DNA of 64,000 bases from Haloimpatiens massiliensis (GCF_900184255.1 NZ_LT854640.1:540019-604018), one strand, 5' to 3'; positions 7,171 to 16,029 are shown, counted from the first letter of the stretch. Numbers and translations are program-made. The notes: a model not told the origin generated them from the letters alone.

Positions 7171-10100
7171 TTGAAAAAAAGACAAGTTGTAGTAATACAA
7201 TTAAAAGAGGAGGATTTAGAAATAAATGAAAAAGGAGAAGTTGTTGGAAAAATAAAAACAAGCAATTTAATGCAGACAAATTTAATGCAAACAAGTGGAA
7301 CACATATATTGAGACAATTGGAAAAGATAGAAATAGAAAAGGGAGTACATACAAGCATTGATAAATTAAACAAACGGTTAAAGAAGAAAAATGCTAGATT
7401 ATTTAAAGCTGATTCTTTTGTAAAATTTGTATCGCTAGAATTTGGGAAGAAAAATAGTGAAAATGAAGAATTAATTGAAAAATGTATTAAAAATGGATTT
7501 AAATTAAGTAATCTAAATATGAAATTTCTAGGAGCAGTAGGTGGAAGTGGTGTTAAAAAATTAAAACAATTTTATATACAAAAGGAGGTATATGAAGAGG
7601 CTACTAAAAGAATTAATTTGAAAGAGCTGAAACATTGTATAATTCCTAAAAGATTAACTTCAAACGCTCTCATGACCACTGCAATTTGGGAAATTCCTTA
7701 TGATTTATCTAAATTAAATGTATGCATTTTACCCGATAATGAAATTGAAAAAGTATTTAAAGATAAACTTGAAACTTTAATTCCATATGAATATGAAAAT
7801 TTTACAGATGAAGAGAAACAAAAATATGATGATTTTATATATTATAACTCTATGATGGAAAGATATAAAGAAATCAAAAAAGAATATAAAAAAGGAGAAT
7901 TACAAAATTTAGAAACTAAAATAAATTACAATGAAAATAAAACTCCTAGTCGATGGCTTAATGAAGATAATAGACTTGTAAAAGAGGGGGAATTAGAGAA
8001 ACCCTATAAAAGTGCAAAAGGTAGATTAGTTTATAATCGGGAACAAACTGTTGAACTAGAACATAATATTTTTGAAGTAGCTGAATGGTCTTTAGGATAT
8101 AAAGTAATAGATTATAATGGTAAATTACCAATCAATAATTTTGATGGATTTGGACTTTTATCTTTAGAATTAGGTGATTATATAAGAAATTATATGAAAG
8201 ATAATACTATAAACGGCTGCCAATTAAGAATACCACAAATGAAAGGATTTTATATAATTATAGATTTTAAACAATATTTTAAGGAACATAAAATCAAATT
8301 TATCTATGATAGATTTGGACACAAGTGGAGTATTGATGATATTGATATATTAGCCACAGAATCCACATTTAAATCGAAAATTGAAACTGATGAAACGGGA
8401 GAAAATAAAAAATGGATGTGGAAATCTTATCAAGAATATAGAAATTCAATAGTTGAAAATGGATATGATTGTATCGGGGTTGCTAATTATACACATAGAA
8501 GGAATATAAATGAATATAGAACACTTACATATCAATTTTTAGAAGCTTTAAATGCTACGGAGTATGATTTATTAGCACTTGCCAGTGAACATGGTAAGAT
8601 GCTTTATAACGTGCTTAAAATCTATAGAGAGAATAGAGAAAAAGGACAGGAAATTAATTGGGAAGATATTAAATATATCAAATGTTATCTACAGAATTTG
8701 CTAGAAGAAAAAAATATTGAAGATGATGAAGCTGAATATGTTGCAACCGCACTAAAATGCATTAATTTAAATAAATATATGATTTTTGATAAAAAGTTTA
8801 CTGATTTTCTTTCTAAAGAGATTGAAAGAGAATTAAATCAGCTATCCCTGGGACAAATAAAAGTAAAAAGTAATTATTTATATGTAACTACGGATATTAT
8901 AGGATTTTTAAGATATGCTAGTCAATTTTCAGATGATAAATGTGAAGATGAAGAATATAGAAAAGAATTATCTAGTAAAGAGATTAAAGGAGTTCTAGGT
9001 GAGAATCAGTGGTTTTGTGAAGGGATTATAGGGAATAAAGTAATGTATAGAAATCCCATGATGGCACAAGCAGAAATATTTAAACCAGTATTTGTAGATT
9101 TATCTACAAATGAGGACTACAAGTATATTAAACACTTAGATAATATAATACAAGCACCGATGAATACCTATTGTTTTCAGAAAGCAACCTTCGATGTAGA
9201 TGGAGATAAAATGCAATTAATTCATTTAGACCACAACTTAAAAGACTATAATCTTGACTGGCTGATAAATTATAATTTTATAAATGAAGTAGTTCAAGAA
9301 TCAGAAAATGATGAAGAAATTAAAATTGAATTAAACAATTTAGATAGAATAAAGGAGCAAATGTCATTATATTTTGATATAAGATTTGAAGGTAAGGAAG
9401 TTGTAACATTGGCTGATTTAATATTTGATAATAACAAAATAATTGTAAATCCAAGTGATGGAGAAACAGTTAAAGGAGAAGAATGGAATATTGATAATAT
9501 ATATAATTTTTTAGTTAACAGTGAAGATAAAACAGGTATAATTACGGATTTTAACACAACAGCACTTAATCAATTGAATTCATTAGCTTGTCAAGATTTT
9601 TTTACTGAATGGTTCAAAGATATTTATGAAAAATATCAAGTGGAAGATAAATTTAGAGATTATAAATTTACTGGATTAAATGAAGGGGAATTTGAAATTA
9701 AAAAACAACAATTAAAGTTAACAAATAAATATTGTAAGTTTTTCCAAGGAATTATCATTGATATGTCCAAGCGTGGGGGAACTGTAGAGATAGCTGAAAT
9801 GTTAAATTTAATATATAAGAAAAAACCACAATTTTATACAATGAAAGGGAAGGAAAAAAATAGTGTTGATAGAGATTTTAATTCGCACATTGATAGATTT
9901 TATAAGAAAATGCAAGGATTAAATAAAACTATTAAGAAATTATTTGGAAACAAAATAAGGGAAAATATATCCAACCACAGTATATATTTCACCCCCAAAT
10001 TAATTCAAAACTCTAAAATTAATAATAATGTAAAACTTAAAGAAATACAAGAGCAATTTAAAAAACTAATTGAAATTTATAGTGAAGAAAATATTAAACT

Positions 10101-10848
10101 TATAAATGAAAAGAAAAATATTAACAAATTTTCTAAGGATGATGTACATAAAGAAGCCAGAATGGAAAATAGATTAAAATTTAGAGAATTAGCATTAAAA
10201 ACTAAAGAAGAAGCTAAAAAAGTATGTGAAAATGATTTAGTTTTAGCACAAGCATTATATCAGCACGTTTATAATTCTGATGATTCTAAAGCTTTTTCAT
10301 ACGCTTGGACAGTTGCGGAAAAAGGATTTATTTACAATTTACAAAATAATCAAAGTGAAAAATATAATGTTAGTATAGCAAAAAAAGAAGATGAAAATAC
10401 ATTTGAATATTTTGGTAAGAAATATAAACTAACAATTTCAAATGAAGAAATTGAATATTACAAGGAGGATGATATGAATTTAGATAATTTAGAAGATTTT
10501 ATGATTGATGCAGATGAAGAAAAAATAGAAGATGTAAAACTTTTATTTGTAGCTAATAAGGAACACTATAAAGAAGATAAAGAGAATTATGTTGAGAGTT
10601 TATTAGAAAATATAACAGATAAAGAGTTTATATTAAAGGAGAAGAATGGATTTGTACAATTAGCTGATGATAAAAATATATTAATTGGGATTAATTCTAA
10701 AGGATTAGATTATAGTGATGTAGATATTCCCAATAGAGCTAATTATAAAGTTGAATTTAAGGAAGTTGAAAGGTTACATTCTGGAAAAGGTGACAATAAG
10801 AAATTAAACAGGACAAGCTTTAATGCAGTAGTAGATTTATATAAATAA
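7171..10848 (+). CDS. Single-chain RNA polymerase, YonO/QDE-1-like (two double-psi barrel)
   Basis: 1225 residues, start TTG behind AAAAGGAG. Three blocks place it with the single-chain polymerases related to RNAP beta/beta' and eukaryotic RNA-dependent RNA polymerases. Block 1 is D325-G-F-G followed by C-Q351-L-R353-I-P-Q-M-K358-G359, the lysine-containing first barrel. Block 2 is Y-R627-N-P, equivalent to R-x-P of beta'. Block 3 is F-D675-V-D677-G-D679-K-M about 48 residues on, matching the magnesium-binding DFDGD motif and its spacing in beta'. The SPbeta phage protein YonO (about 900 residues) is a characterised DNA-dependent RNA polymerase of this type. The present protein is longer, with acidic and lysine-rich C-terminal segments. 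All three catalytic aspartates are present. I infer that it transcribes phage genes. RNA-templated activity cannot be excluded. The SF2 helicase gene lies 257 bases downstream. Confidence 0.82.
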   Translation: MKKRQVVVIQLKEEDLEINEKGEVVGKIKTSNLMQTNLMQTSGTHILRQLEKIEIEKGVHTSIDKLNKRLKKKNARLFKADSFVKFVSLEFGKKNSENEELIEKCIKNGFKLSNLNMKFLGAVGGSGVKKLKQFYIQKEVYEEATKRINLKELKHCIIPKRLTSNALMTTAIWEIPYDLSKLNVCILPDNEIEKVFKDKLETLIPYEYENFTDEEKQKYDDFIYYNSMMERYKEIKKEYKKGELQNLETKINYNENKTPSRWLNEDNRLVKEGELEKPYKSAKGRLVYNREQTVELEHNIFEVAEWSLGYKVIDYNGKLPINNFDGFGLLSLELGDYIRNYMKDNTINGCQLRIPQMKGFYIIIDFKQYFKEHKIKFIYDRFGHKWSIDDIDILATESTFKSKIETDETGENKKWMWKSYQEYRNSIVENGYDCIGVANYTHRRNINEYRTLTYQFLEALNATEYDLLALASEHGKMLYNVLKIYRENREKGQEINWEDIKYIKCYLQNLLEEKNIEDDEAEYVATALKCINLNKYMIFDKKFTDFLSKEIERELNQLSLGQIKVKSNYLYVTTDIIGFLRYASQFSDDKCEDEEYRKELSSKEIKGVLGENQWFCEGIIGNKVMYRNPMMAQAEIFKPVFVDLSTNEDYKYIKHLDNIIQAPMNTYCFQKATFDVDGDKMQLIHLDHNLKDYNLDWLINYNFINEVVQESENDEEIKIELNNLDRIKEQMSLYFDIRFEGKEVVTLADLIFDNNKIIVNPSDGETVKGEEWNIDNIYNFLVNSEDKTGIITDFNTTALNQLNSLACQDFFTEWFKDIYEKYQVEDKFRDYKFTGLNEGEFEIKKQQLKLTNKYCKFFQGIIIDMSKRGGTVEIAEMLNLIYKKKPQFYTMKGKEKNSVDRDFNSHIDRFYKKMQGLNKTIKKLFGNKIRENISNHSIYFTPKLIQNSKINNNVKLKEIQEQFKKLIEIYSEENIKLINEKKNINKFSKDDVHKEARMENRLKFRELALKTKEEAKKVCENDLVLAQALYQHVYNSDDSKAFSYAWTVAEKGFIYNLQNNQSEKYNVSIAKKEDENTFEYFGKKYKLTISNEEIEYYKEDDMNLDNLEDFMIDADEEKIEDVKLLFVANKEHYKEDKENYVESLLENITDKEFILKEKNGFVQLADDKNILIGINSKGLDYSDVDIPNRANYKVEFKEVERLHSGKGDNKKLNRTSFNAVVDLYK

Positions 10849-10856
10849 ATTTGAGG

Positions 10857-10872
10857 GGACGGAATTCCGTCC
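10857..10872. promoter_or_regulatory. Perfect 16-base palindrome after the polymerase gene
   Basis: GGACGGAATTCCGTCC begins 9 bases past the polymerase stop. It is GC-rich for this genome and could be a hairpin in the transcript or a protein-binding site. A second small stem (CGC-aaagtt-GCG, about 10888-10899) follows before the ribosome binding site of the next gene. Confidence 0.45.
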
Positions 10873-10910
10873 TCCTGAACGGGAAACGCAAAGTTGCGAA
10901 AGGGGAAATT

Positions 10911-11081
10911 ATGATGAAAAGATATATATATAACTGGCAACAAGCTTATTTTTACATGAAAAATGGCATAATGCCGATAGAAAGACCGCAAGTACATTTT
11001 AAAACAGGAAATATATTCTTCGTGTTTGATAATGATGAAACCAAAGAAATTTATGATAAATGGTGTGAGAATCAAAACTAA
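10911..11081 (+). CDS. Small DUF5659-like protein
   Basis: 56 residues from ATG 10911, behind AAAGGGG. An upstream in-frame start at 10851 would run through the palindrome and is rejected. YIYNWQQAYFYMKNGIMPIE...KTGNIFFVF..DE..EIYDKW has the helix/strand layout of DUF5659-like proteins (A-x-Y-hydrophobic..G, then a F-F-x-F strand). It sits between the polymerase and helicase genes and is probably part of the same operon. Function unknown. Confidence 0.5.
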   Translation: MMKRYIYNWQQAYFYMKNGIMPIERPQVHFKTGNIFFVFDNDETKEIYDKWCENQN

Positions 11082-11105
11082 ATAGAAAGGAATAGGTGAT
11101 AGAAT

Positions 11106-12635
11106 ATGAATAAAAAATACATAAAAGATATTATAAAAGAAGATTATAAAAACTGGAATACAGGAGATTTAGTATTTATATTAGCAGGTACAGGTCGAGG
11201 GAAAACATATTTTATGAAACATGAGTTTAATACATATTGTAAGGAAAATAATAAACAAGTATTATACCTTACAAATAGAATAAATTTACAGGAACAAATA
11301 AAAAATGACCTTGGACAAGATAATACTAATATAACAGTTAAAAATTATCAGAAGGTAGAAAAATTTATATTAAACGGGACTTTGGATTTAAACAATTATG
11401 ATTACATTGTGTGTGATGAATGTCATTATTTCTTTAGTGATGCACGATTCAATATCAAAACTGATTTATCATTTAAAAAAATATTAGAAAATAAAAATGT
11501 TTGTAAAATAATGATGACAGCTACAGCAAAAACAATTTTATACTACTTTGAACATAATAATATAGAAATTAATTATAAATATAAATTAAAGACAGATTAT
11601 AGTTATTTAGACAAAATAACTTGTTTTAATGATTATGAGAGCGTTGACAGTATTATAGAAGATATTCCACAAAATGAACAAATAATATTCTTTAGTTCTG
11701 CAAAACGTGCTTTAGAAGTAGCACAAAAATATAAAGGTACTTTTATCTGTTCTCAAGGAAATAAAGATGGATTATGGAATAAACATATAGCTCCAAAGAA
11801 AGTTAAAAACGAAAATGGTGAAGAAGAAGAAATTCCTACAGAAAATTATTTAGAATTAAGAAGAATTATAGAAACAGGTACATTTAATAATCATTTACTA
11901 TGTTGTACTACAGTTTTAGACAATGGTATTAATATAAAAGAAGGCACTCCAGTTAAACACATAATACTAGATATATTGGATAGAGATGAATTTATTCAAT
12001 GTTTGGGTAGAAAAAGAGTTTTGGAAGGTGAAAAAATTAATTTATATTTTTATTCTTATAATGATAAAAGAAGAATAAATGGATTTAGAACAAAAGTAGT
12101 AAATTCATTAGAAAGGGCAGATTATTTAAAAGAAAACGGTGAAAATGAATATGTAAAAATGAAATTTAAGACAGATATATATGATAGTAAAATTATCGAT
12201 GATATCAATGGAGTAGATGGGCAGATACATAAAATAGTTAATGAATGTATGTATATGAAATCTCACGTAGATAAAATTACATATGATTGTCTATTGGATA
12301 AAAAATATTCTATAACATTAAAAGATATAATCGCATTAAGTTTAGGAATAAAAAAGGATGTAATAATTGATATGAAAACAACAATAATTAAATATTCTTT
12401 AGAAGAAGCTTTTGAAAAAACAATTGGGAAAAAATTATATAAAAATGATAGAAAAGAACTGATTGAATTTGTAGGACTTAAGGATTCAAGAGGAAGATTA
12501 CAGAAAAGTATAGGACAATTAAATGAATACTTAAAAGCGAATAATTTTCCTTATATTATTATTTCAAAAAGAATTAAAGAAAATAATAAATTAAAAACTG
12601 TTTGGATTATTGAAAATCTAATAATAAAAAAATAA
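11106..12635 (+). CDS. Superfamily 2 DNA/RNA helicase
   Basis: 509 residues, start ATG behind AGGAATAGGTGAT. SF2 motifs in order: Walker A AGTGRGKT (A27-T34), motif II DECH (D104-H107), motif III TAT (T138-T140) and motif VI QCLGRKR (Q298-R304), with IIFFSSAKRA as the motif IV region. The C-terminal 150 residues are unrecognised and basic. The DECH box and short length recall phage replication and recombination helicases. The gene is downstream of the single-chain polymerase and the 56-residue protein. I infer a role in template opening, replication or transcription of phage DNA, and the sequence does not separate these. Confidence 0.82.
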   Translation: MNKKYIKDIIKEDYKNWNTGDLVFILAGTGRGKTYFMKHEFNTYCKENNKQVLYLTNRINLQEQIKNDLGQDNTNITVKNYQKVEKFILNGTLDLNNYDYIVCDECHYFFSDARFNIKTDLSFKKILENKNVCKIMMTATAKTILYYFEHNNIEINYKYKLKTDYSYLDKITCFNDYESVDSIIEDIPQNEQIIFFSSAKRALEVAQKYKGTFICSQGNKDGLWNKHIAPKKVKNENGEEEEIPTENYLELRRIIETGTFNNHLLCCTTVLDNGINIKEGTPVKHIILDILDRDEFIQCLGRKRVLEGEKINLYFYSYNDKRRINGFRTKVVNSLERADYLKENGENEYVKMKFKTDIYDSKIIDDINGVDGQIHKIVNECMYMKSHVDKITYDCLLDKKYSITLKDIIALSLGIKKDVIIDMKTTIIKYSLEEAFEKTIGKKLYKNDRKELIEFVGLKDSRGRLQKSIGQLNEYLKANNFPYIIISKRIKENNKLKTVWIIENLIIKK

Positions 12636-12691
12636 AGTATCAAAAATGTGGATACTCCTATATATTAGGATACTCCATAAAAGTGATACTT
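12634..12691 (+). terminator. Imperfect long hairpin after the helicase gene
   Basis: AAAGTATCA (12634-12642) pairs with TGATACTT (12684-12691). Inside are two direct copies of GGATACTCC and a small TCCTA/TAGGA hairpin. There is no clear T-tract, so termination is uncertain. The GATAC motif repeated four times may instead bind a protein. Confidence 0.4.
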
Positions 12692-12752
12692 ATAATTAGA
12701 AATCTATATAAATAAAATAATTAGTGGAAAAGGAAAATAAAAAAGTTATTAA

Positions 12753-12870
12753 AGCCCTTGGTTGCCCCCGCGGCTACCTTGTGGCTAGGTTTTAACATAA
12801 TTTAGGGATTGTAGGAGCGATAGCGACGTACAAACCCTTTATGTTAAAAGTTGGTGGACAAGGTAAAGAG
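12753..12870 (+). ncRNA. Candidate structured non-coding RNA
   Basis: A GC-rich island in an AT-rich gap with nested pairing. ACCTTGT (12776-12782) pairs with ACAAGGT (12858-12864). TTTTAACATAA (12790-12800) pairs with its perfect complement (12839-12849). Continuing inward, AGGG (12804-12807) pairs with CCCT (12835-12838) and TTGTA (12809-12813) with TACAA (12829-12833). The apical loop GGAGCGATAGCGACG has purine-rich character. The 5' flank CCCTTGGTTGCCCCCGCGG is the most GC-rich stretch of the element. There is no open frame across it. I recognise no known class. Confidence 0.6.
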
Positions 12871-12993
12871 CGGATTATATTATAAAGTTATAAAATATAG
12901 TATATAAACGTGAACAGAGTAATTGAAGAATATGTATTTACATATATGTATTTGAATAGTAATATTGTAATTAAAAAGGGGAGGGGATGTATA

Positions 12994-13422
12994 ATGAGTT
13001 TAAATCTACAATTATCCGATTTTATATCACTACAGAAACTCATTGAAATGGAACAGAATATAAAAATACAAAAACTTAAATTAGAATCAAATAGCAGTAG
13101 TATTACAATTAAGCCAGATGAAAGATTGTATAAAGAAGATATAAATGATAATAAATTTTTAAGAGTGATATTTAGAATTAATAATGATGAAATTATTATA
13201 TCATGGTTTTATTTGTTAGAAGAGAGCAAAGGTACTGGTACGAAAATAGTGAAGTGGTTTATTGATTACTGCATATCTAATAATTACAAAGCGTTAAAAA
13301 TTGTAAATGTTAAATATGATAAAATTAAAATGATTTCATTGTGCGAAAAATTTAATTTTATAAAACAAGAGACATTAGATGAGGAATATAGTAATTATTA
13401 TTTACAAATAAAGGATGTATAA
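12994..13422 (+). CDS. GNAT-like N-acetyltransferase
   Basis: 142 residues from ATG 12994, directly behind GGGGAGGGG. A longer in-frame start at 12910 lacks a ribosome binding site. The second half shows the GNAT layout: strand IIISWFYLLEE, a loop and helix ESKGTGTKIVKWFIDYC that takes the place of the acetyl-CoA loop (R/Q-x-x-G-x-G/A), then ALKIVNVKYDKIKMISLCEKFNFIKQ, the typical last strand and Y/F-GF equivalent. The acyl acceptor is unknown. It overlaps nothing and is 2 bases from the next gene, so the two are likely cotranscribed. Confidence 0.6.
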   Translation: MSLNLQLSDFISLQKLIEMEQNIKIQKLKLESNSSSITIKPDERLYKEDINDNKFLRVIFRINNDEIIISWFYLLEESKGTGTKIVKWFIDYCISNNYKALKIVNVKYDKIKMISLCEKFNFIKQETLDEEYSNYYLQIKDV

Positions 13423-13424
13423 AA

Positions 13425-13805
13425 ATGAATAAGATAAAAGAAATTATCGATAAATATATATATGATAAGTCAATAAAAAAATATTCAAGAAAATATTTTA
13501 ATAAAGCTGAAGAAGATGAAATATTTACAAACTTAAACAGTGAAAAAGATATAGATGATAAAATAAGAATTCTAGAATATAATATTGATTATTATAAAAA
13601 AAATCGTCCAATTTATAAAGATGATATTATTAATATGGAAAAATTATTAGGAGAATATGAAATTGCAGTACATAGAGTTCTTCAGTGTTATGATATAGTT
13701 AAATTTAAGTATAATGCCAATGAAATACAACAATTAATTGACAATATAGAAATTTATGAAAAAGAAATTCAAGAATTAAATCTTATAAGAATGTGTCAAG
13801 ATTAA
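13425..13805 (+). CDS. Hypothetical helical phage protein
   Basis: 126 residues, start ATG 3 bases after the previous stop. Highly charged and predicted almost wholly helical, with coiled-coil-like segments (IDDKIRILEYNIDYYKKN and IQQLIDNIEIYEKEIQEL). No domain recognised. It ends 13 bases before the AGTC-loop hairpin at 13819. Confidence 0.5.
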   Translation: MNKIKEIIDKYIYDKSIKKYSRKYFNKAEEDEIFTNLNSEKDIDDKIRILEYNIDYYKKNRPIYKDDIINMEKLLGEYEIAVHRVLQCYDIVKFKYNANEIQQLIDNIEIYEKEIQELNLIRMCQD

Positions 13806-13818
13806 AATTTAAATATTC

Positions 13819-13880
13819 GGGGGTAGTCACCCCCCTCATGAGTGAGCAAGTAGGAGTTATATCTTATTTGCTCTTTTATT
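13819..13880 (+). terminator. G/C hairpin with AGTC loop followed by a terminator
   Basis: GGGGGT-AGTC-ACCCCC (13819-13834) is followed by GAGCAA (13844-13849) pairing with TTGCTC (13868-13873) and then a T-rich tail TTTTATT. The second part resembles an intrinsic terminator. The first part is almost identical in design to the hairpin at 15684-15699. Confidence 0.6.
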
Positions 13881-13942
13881 ATGTCAAAAACTTAGTAAAT
13901 CTAAGTTAAATATAAAAATTTTAAAAAGGAGAGTGTTGTTAA

Positions 13943-14929
13943 ATGAAAAATTTAAGAATGACAAAATGGGAGATTTTAGACAATGAGCAAAAGGAAATAG
14001 GAATGGAGTTAAAAGAACTATTACAGAAAAAATATGAAAGGGTTGAAATTCTACAAGCTAACTTAGGATTTGAAACTTTTAGTAGAGGAATTGGGGTTAA
14101 TATTTACACAAATAAATATGACTATAAGGAAATTAATTTAAAATATCCCTGTGACGATGCTACAGCAAAAGATTACTATGAAACTGTAATGTATTGTCTG
14201 GAAAATAAGGACTGGAATAGAGAACATAATTCCAGTCCTGAAGAAAGATTTATTATTGATTTATTAGAAAAATATGAATGCGAAGATATGACAGTTGTAT
14301 TTGATGAATTAAGAAGTTTTAATAACGAGGACACTATTGCAGTTGACTATATTAGTAAAATTTCTTTTGATTCTGAAACTAAACAACTTGAAATTGAAGA
14401 AGAAAATGAAGGAGTATTTATAGTGGATTTTAATGAGGAAACTATAGAAATGATAAAATGCTTTGATGATGAAGAGGAAAGCATAGAACAAGTTAAAAAA
14501 CAATGTAAATTAGATGAAATTGAACAGAAGGAAAAGGATTATAGAATGGAACATATTAGAATCTGTCCTAGATGTGGAAAAGAAATATGCGATATGAAAC
14601 CTAATGGTGCTGGGATAGAAGAAGAAGGTAGTTTTTATTGTTATTCATGTGGATATGATGGAACTATTATAGATAATAAACTAATAAAAGATATAGTTAA
14701 GGAATTTAATAAATTGAATTATTGGTGTGAATTAGCTTTTTTAGAAGATACGGAAATTATATGCATCCGTGATAGGGAATTAGATGATATTAATAATTTT
14801 AGTGAACTGATTGCTAAAGATGATATAGAAGAAATTTCATTAAAAAATGGTATTTTGAGTATATCGTTTGATGAAGATGAAAATGGATTTAATTATCTTG
14901 AAATTAGTAAATATGGAATAGAGTATTAA
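13943..14929 (+). CDS. Zinc-ribbon phage protein of unknown function
   Basis: 328 residues, start ATG 13943 behind AAAAAGGAGAG. Acidic overall. A zinc ribbon is seen at ICPRCG (C208, C211) and CYSCG (C233, C236). The flanking regions are repeated acidic beta/alpha segments. The pairs of lines ISFDSETKQLEIEEENEG and LSISFDEDENGFNYLEI suggest that the C-terminal part is a second copy of the domain before the zinc ribbon. No family recognised. Nucleic-acid binding is plausible from the zinc ribbon only. Confidence 0.5.
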   Translation: MKNLRMTKWEILDNEQKEIGMELKELLQKKYERVEILQANLGFETFSRGIGVNIYTNKYDYKEINLKYPCDDATAKDYYETVMYCLENKDWNREHNSSPEERFIIDLLEKYECEDMTVVFDELRSFNNEDTIAVDYISKISFDSETKQLEIEEENEGVFIVDFNEETIEMIKCFDDEEESIEQVKKQCKLDEIEQKEKDYRMEHIRICPRCGKEICDMKPNGAGIEEEGSFYCYSCGYDGTIIDNKLIKDIVKEFNKLNYWCELAFLEDTEIICIRDRELDDINNFSELIAKDDIEEISLKNGILSISFDEDENGFNYLEISKYGIEY

Positions 14930-14972
14930 TTTACTCTATTCTTTTAAATTTAAAATTAGGAGGAATATATAA

Positions 14973-15299
14973 ATGGAAAAGTTACAAAAATGGGAAGTAG
15001 TAAGAGAATGGGATAGGGAAGATATTACTAAACTTGTATATGATAGATTAAAAGAATTATGTTCATTTACAGATGAAACAATAATGATAAGTGCTTTGGA
15101 AGATAGATTAAGTCAAGAGTTAAATCTGGATAAGGAACATTTTTTATTTGTTAAATTTATGTTCTATTTAGCGGAAGATCTAACTGAATTACATTTTATA
15201 AAGGACGATTGGTATATGTGTAAAGAAGTACTACATTATGAATTTAATAGATTGAAAAATGATTATACAGTATTGGCTTCAAGAGCGGGAAGGAGATAA
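14973..15299 (+). CDS. Hypothetical phage protein
   Basis: 108 residues, start ATG behind TAGGAGGAA. Predicted helical with aromatic-rich segments (HFLFVKFMFYLAEDLTELHF). No signal peptide and no recognised family. The next gene starts 5 bases after its stop, so the two form a unit. Confidence 0.5.
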   Translation: MEKLQKWEVVREWDREDITKLVYDRLKELCSFTDETIMISALEDRLSQELNLDKEHFLFVKFMFYLAEDLTELHFIKDDWYMCKEVLHYEFNRLKNDYTVLASRAGRR

Positions 15300-15304
15300 A
15301 TTTA

Positions 15305-15691
15305 ATGATTAAAATAGAATTAGATTTTCAGATGATACAAGTTTTACAGGAAGAAATTTTGAGCTTAATAACAGAGGATTTGCCTAAAAAAATTAAGAAA
15401 AAGGATTATTTAAATAGAATATTAAATGATGTGGAAATAATCTATACAGAAGATAAAGAATATGATATAGAAAGTTATTTTGGAAATTTTATTTATAAAT
15501 TAGATATTTCAAATGAAGATTTTATAATTTTATATGATTATATTTTGTGGTCTAAATATGAATGTTACAGCAGCATAAAATATAATTATTATAAGAAAAA
15601 TTTTAAGAAGTTATATAGTTATTTAAAGAAAATTAAGGAAGAAAATAATTTAAAATCTAAATATGATAACGATGAATATAATCGGGCATAG
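15305..15691 (+). CDS. Hypothetical helical phage protein
   Basis: 128 residues, start ATG 15305, coupled to the gene before. Predicted helical and tyrosine-rich, with a lysine-rich C-terminus. The stop codon lies inside the AGTC loop of a hairpin (15684-15699), so the ribosome would clear or cover that structure as it terminates. Function unknown. Confidence 0.5.
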   Translation: MIKIELDFQMIQVLQEEILSLITEDLPKKIKKKDYLNRILNDVEIIYTEDKEYDIESYFGNFIYKLDISNEDFIILYDYILWSKYECYSSIKYNYYKKNFKKLYSYLKKIKEENNLKSKYDNDEYNRA

Positions 15692-15699
15692 TCATGCCC
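15684..15699 (+). promoter_or_regulatory. GGGCAT-AGTC-ATGCCC hairpin overlapping a stop codon
   Basis: Perfect 6-base arms with the loop AGTC. TAG of the upstream gene is at 15689-15691. It has the same loop and the same CCC-TC...AGTGA downstream context as 13819-13845. A further hairpin, GGGGAATT (15750-15757) with AATTCCCC (15779-15786), follows before the next gene. Confidence 0.5.
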
Positions 15700-15819
15700 T
15701 CTTTAGTGAATAAAACGTAAATAAAATAAATTGAATATATATAATCTTAGGGGAATTGGAGAGGGTGAATACTTAATTAATTCCCCAAGCACTATAATTT
15801 TAAAAAGGAGGAATTTATA

Positions 15820-16029
15820 ATGAATGAAGAAAGAGTAGTAACAAGTCCAGTATTGGCTAAGAGTTTATTAAAAAAGGATTATAAAATTATAGACATTAGA
15901 CCCAATAGGCACGATAAAAGGTTATCTGTATTTGTATTTAATTATAAGGAAGGAATAGATGAACTTATACAAGAGTACAGGCAAAAGATGATAGAAAAAA
16001 AGGAAAGTAAAATTGAAGTAGAATTATAA
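15820..16029 (+). CDS. DUF5659-like protein
   Basis: 69 residues, start ATG behind AAAAAGGAGGAA. VTSPVLAKSLLKKDYKIIDIRPNR followed by LSVFVFNYKEGIDELIQEY is a close match to the DUF5659 pattern (LA..L...G-type helix, a short variable stretch, VF.F strand, C-terminal helix). It is the clearest of the three related small genes in this element. Function unknown. Confidence 0.6.
   Translation: MNEERVVTSPVLAKSLLKKDYKIIDIRPNRHDKRLSVFVFNYKEGIDELIQEYRQKMIEKKESKIEVEL

Noticed and set aside
12753..12870. Group I or II intron
   Set aside because: Too short, with no conserved intron core (P7 or domain V) and no disrupted gene around it.
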